Position numbers and translations under genes: made by a program. A stretch of 64,000 nucleotides of DNA. Source: Camarhynchus parvulus. Taxonomy: Eukaryota > Chordata > Aves > Passeriformes > Thraupidae. The stretch lies in the NCBI RefSeq assembly GCF_901933205.1, contig NC_044577.1, forward strand, positions 7,079,321-7,143,320, read 5' to 3'. The notes under the pieces are model-generated. The model made no database searches. It was not told where the DNA came from and saw nothing but the letters and a program-made list of their open reading frames with translations. Positions within the stretch are counted from its first letter, which is position 1, and every line of letters starts with the position of its first letter. Shown here in pieces: positions 63,603 through 64,000 of the stretch.

Positions 63603-64000
63603 GCAGGAAGATACGCCAGAAGTAAATAATCTGAAGCTGAAGGTATCCATAGAAAAAGATTATGCTTTGATTTTCATATTCTCAAGAGGAAGAAGGGACA
63701 TGGGATCTGCTTAAAGACCTCATTAACTGTTAATTGTTGCCTGATAAAGCCAAAACCTGTATGTGGCATTCCAGGCTGAGTTATTTTAGGAAATATTGGT
63801 TAATCTCACTCAAAAGAAAATATAACCTGTATGCCAAGTAGTAAGTATTGTCAATTCCTTATGATAGATGTAGAAAAAGGAAAGGGTTTATACTTTTTTC
63901 ATTTTTATTGCAAGTCACTGTTCAAGTCTTTTACATTACTAAATCTCTGGATAAACTTAATCTGTAATCTGGAAGATGTGGAGAGGAAGCAGAGCAGTTT
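63603..64000. other. Non-coding DNA to window end
   Basis: AT-rich with no coding or repeat signal. Nothing indicates a gene crossing the window edge. Confidence 0.6.

Overview
The window looks like non-coding vertebrate nuclear DNA, most likely from a bird. It is AT-rich and CpG-poor, with long stretches dense in stop codons, no operon-like packing, scattered microsatellites, and at least one recognisable CR1-type LINE remnant (27684-28100). CR1 elements of this kind dominate avian genomes and also occur in crocodilians and turtles. The low density of visible repeats and the absence of any Alu/L1-like sequence also fit a bird. The species cannot be named from this sequence. I recognise no protein-coding gene, tRNA, rRNA or known small RNA. 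The longest open frames (about 130-160 codons) show no family motif and several are explained by simple repeats. The window is best read as intergenic DNA or the inside of a very large intron.

Layout. 1-16.7 kb: AT-rich single-copy DNA with a TC microsatellite (3361), an A18 run (9232), a G-quadruplex motif (10329) and a more GC-rich patch (about 12.5-13.8 kb). 16.7-18.8 kb: two diverged copies of one repeat about 350 bp long. 20.8-21.2 kb: a probable, badly decayed CR1 tail. 21.7-22.35 kb: a GC-richer island with a second G-quadruplex motif. 23.0 kb: a tight AT-rich hairpin. 25.6 kb: an alternating TA/TG tract. 27.7-28.1 kb: the clear CR1 remnant. 28.7 kb: a TTTA array. 28.97-29.30 kb: a tandem duplication of about 167 bp. 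33.9 kb: a 13-bp direct repeat around an AT tract. 35.9-36.0 kb: a CCAT/GGAT inverted microsatellite that could fold into a long hairpin. 40.4 kb: a third G-quadruplex motif. 46.7 kb: a GATA array inside a region rich in GCTAG words. 51.0-51.3 kb: a GC-richer island. 57.3 and 63.3 kb: two diverged copies of a second repeat of about 275 bp. The rest is featureless by eye.

There are no genes here to assemble into a pathway. The observations worth following are structural: the two unclassified dispersed repeat pairs, the tandem duplication, the inverted tetranucleotide repeat, and the G-quadruplex and hairpin motifs. I found no evidence of a new biological system. All similarities were judged by eye; no alignment or database search was run.
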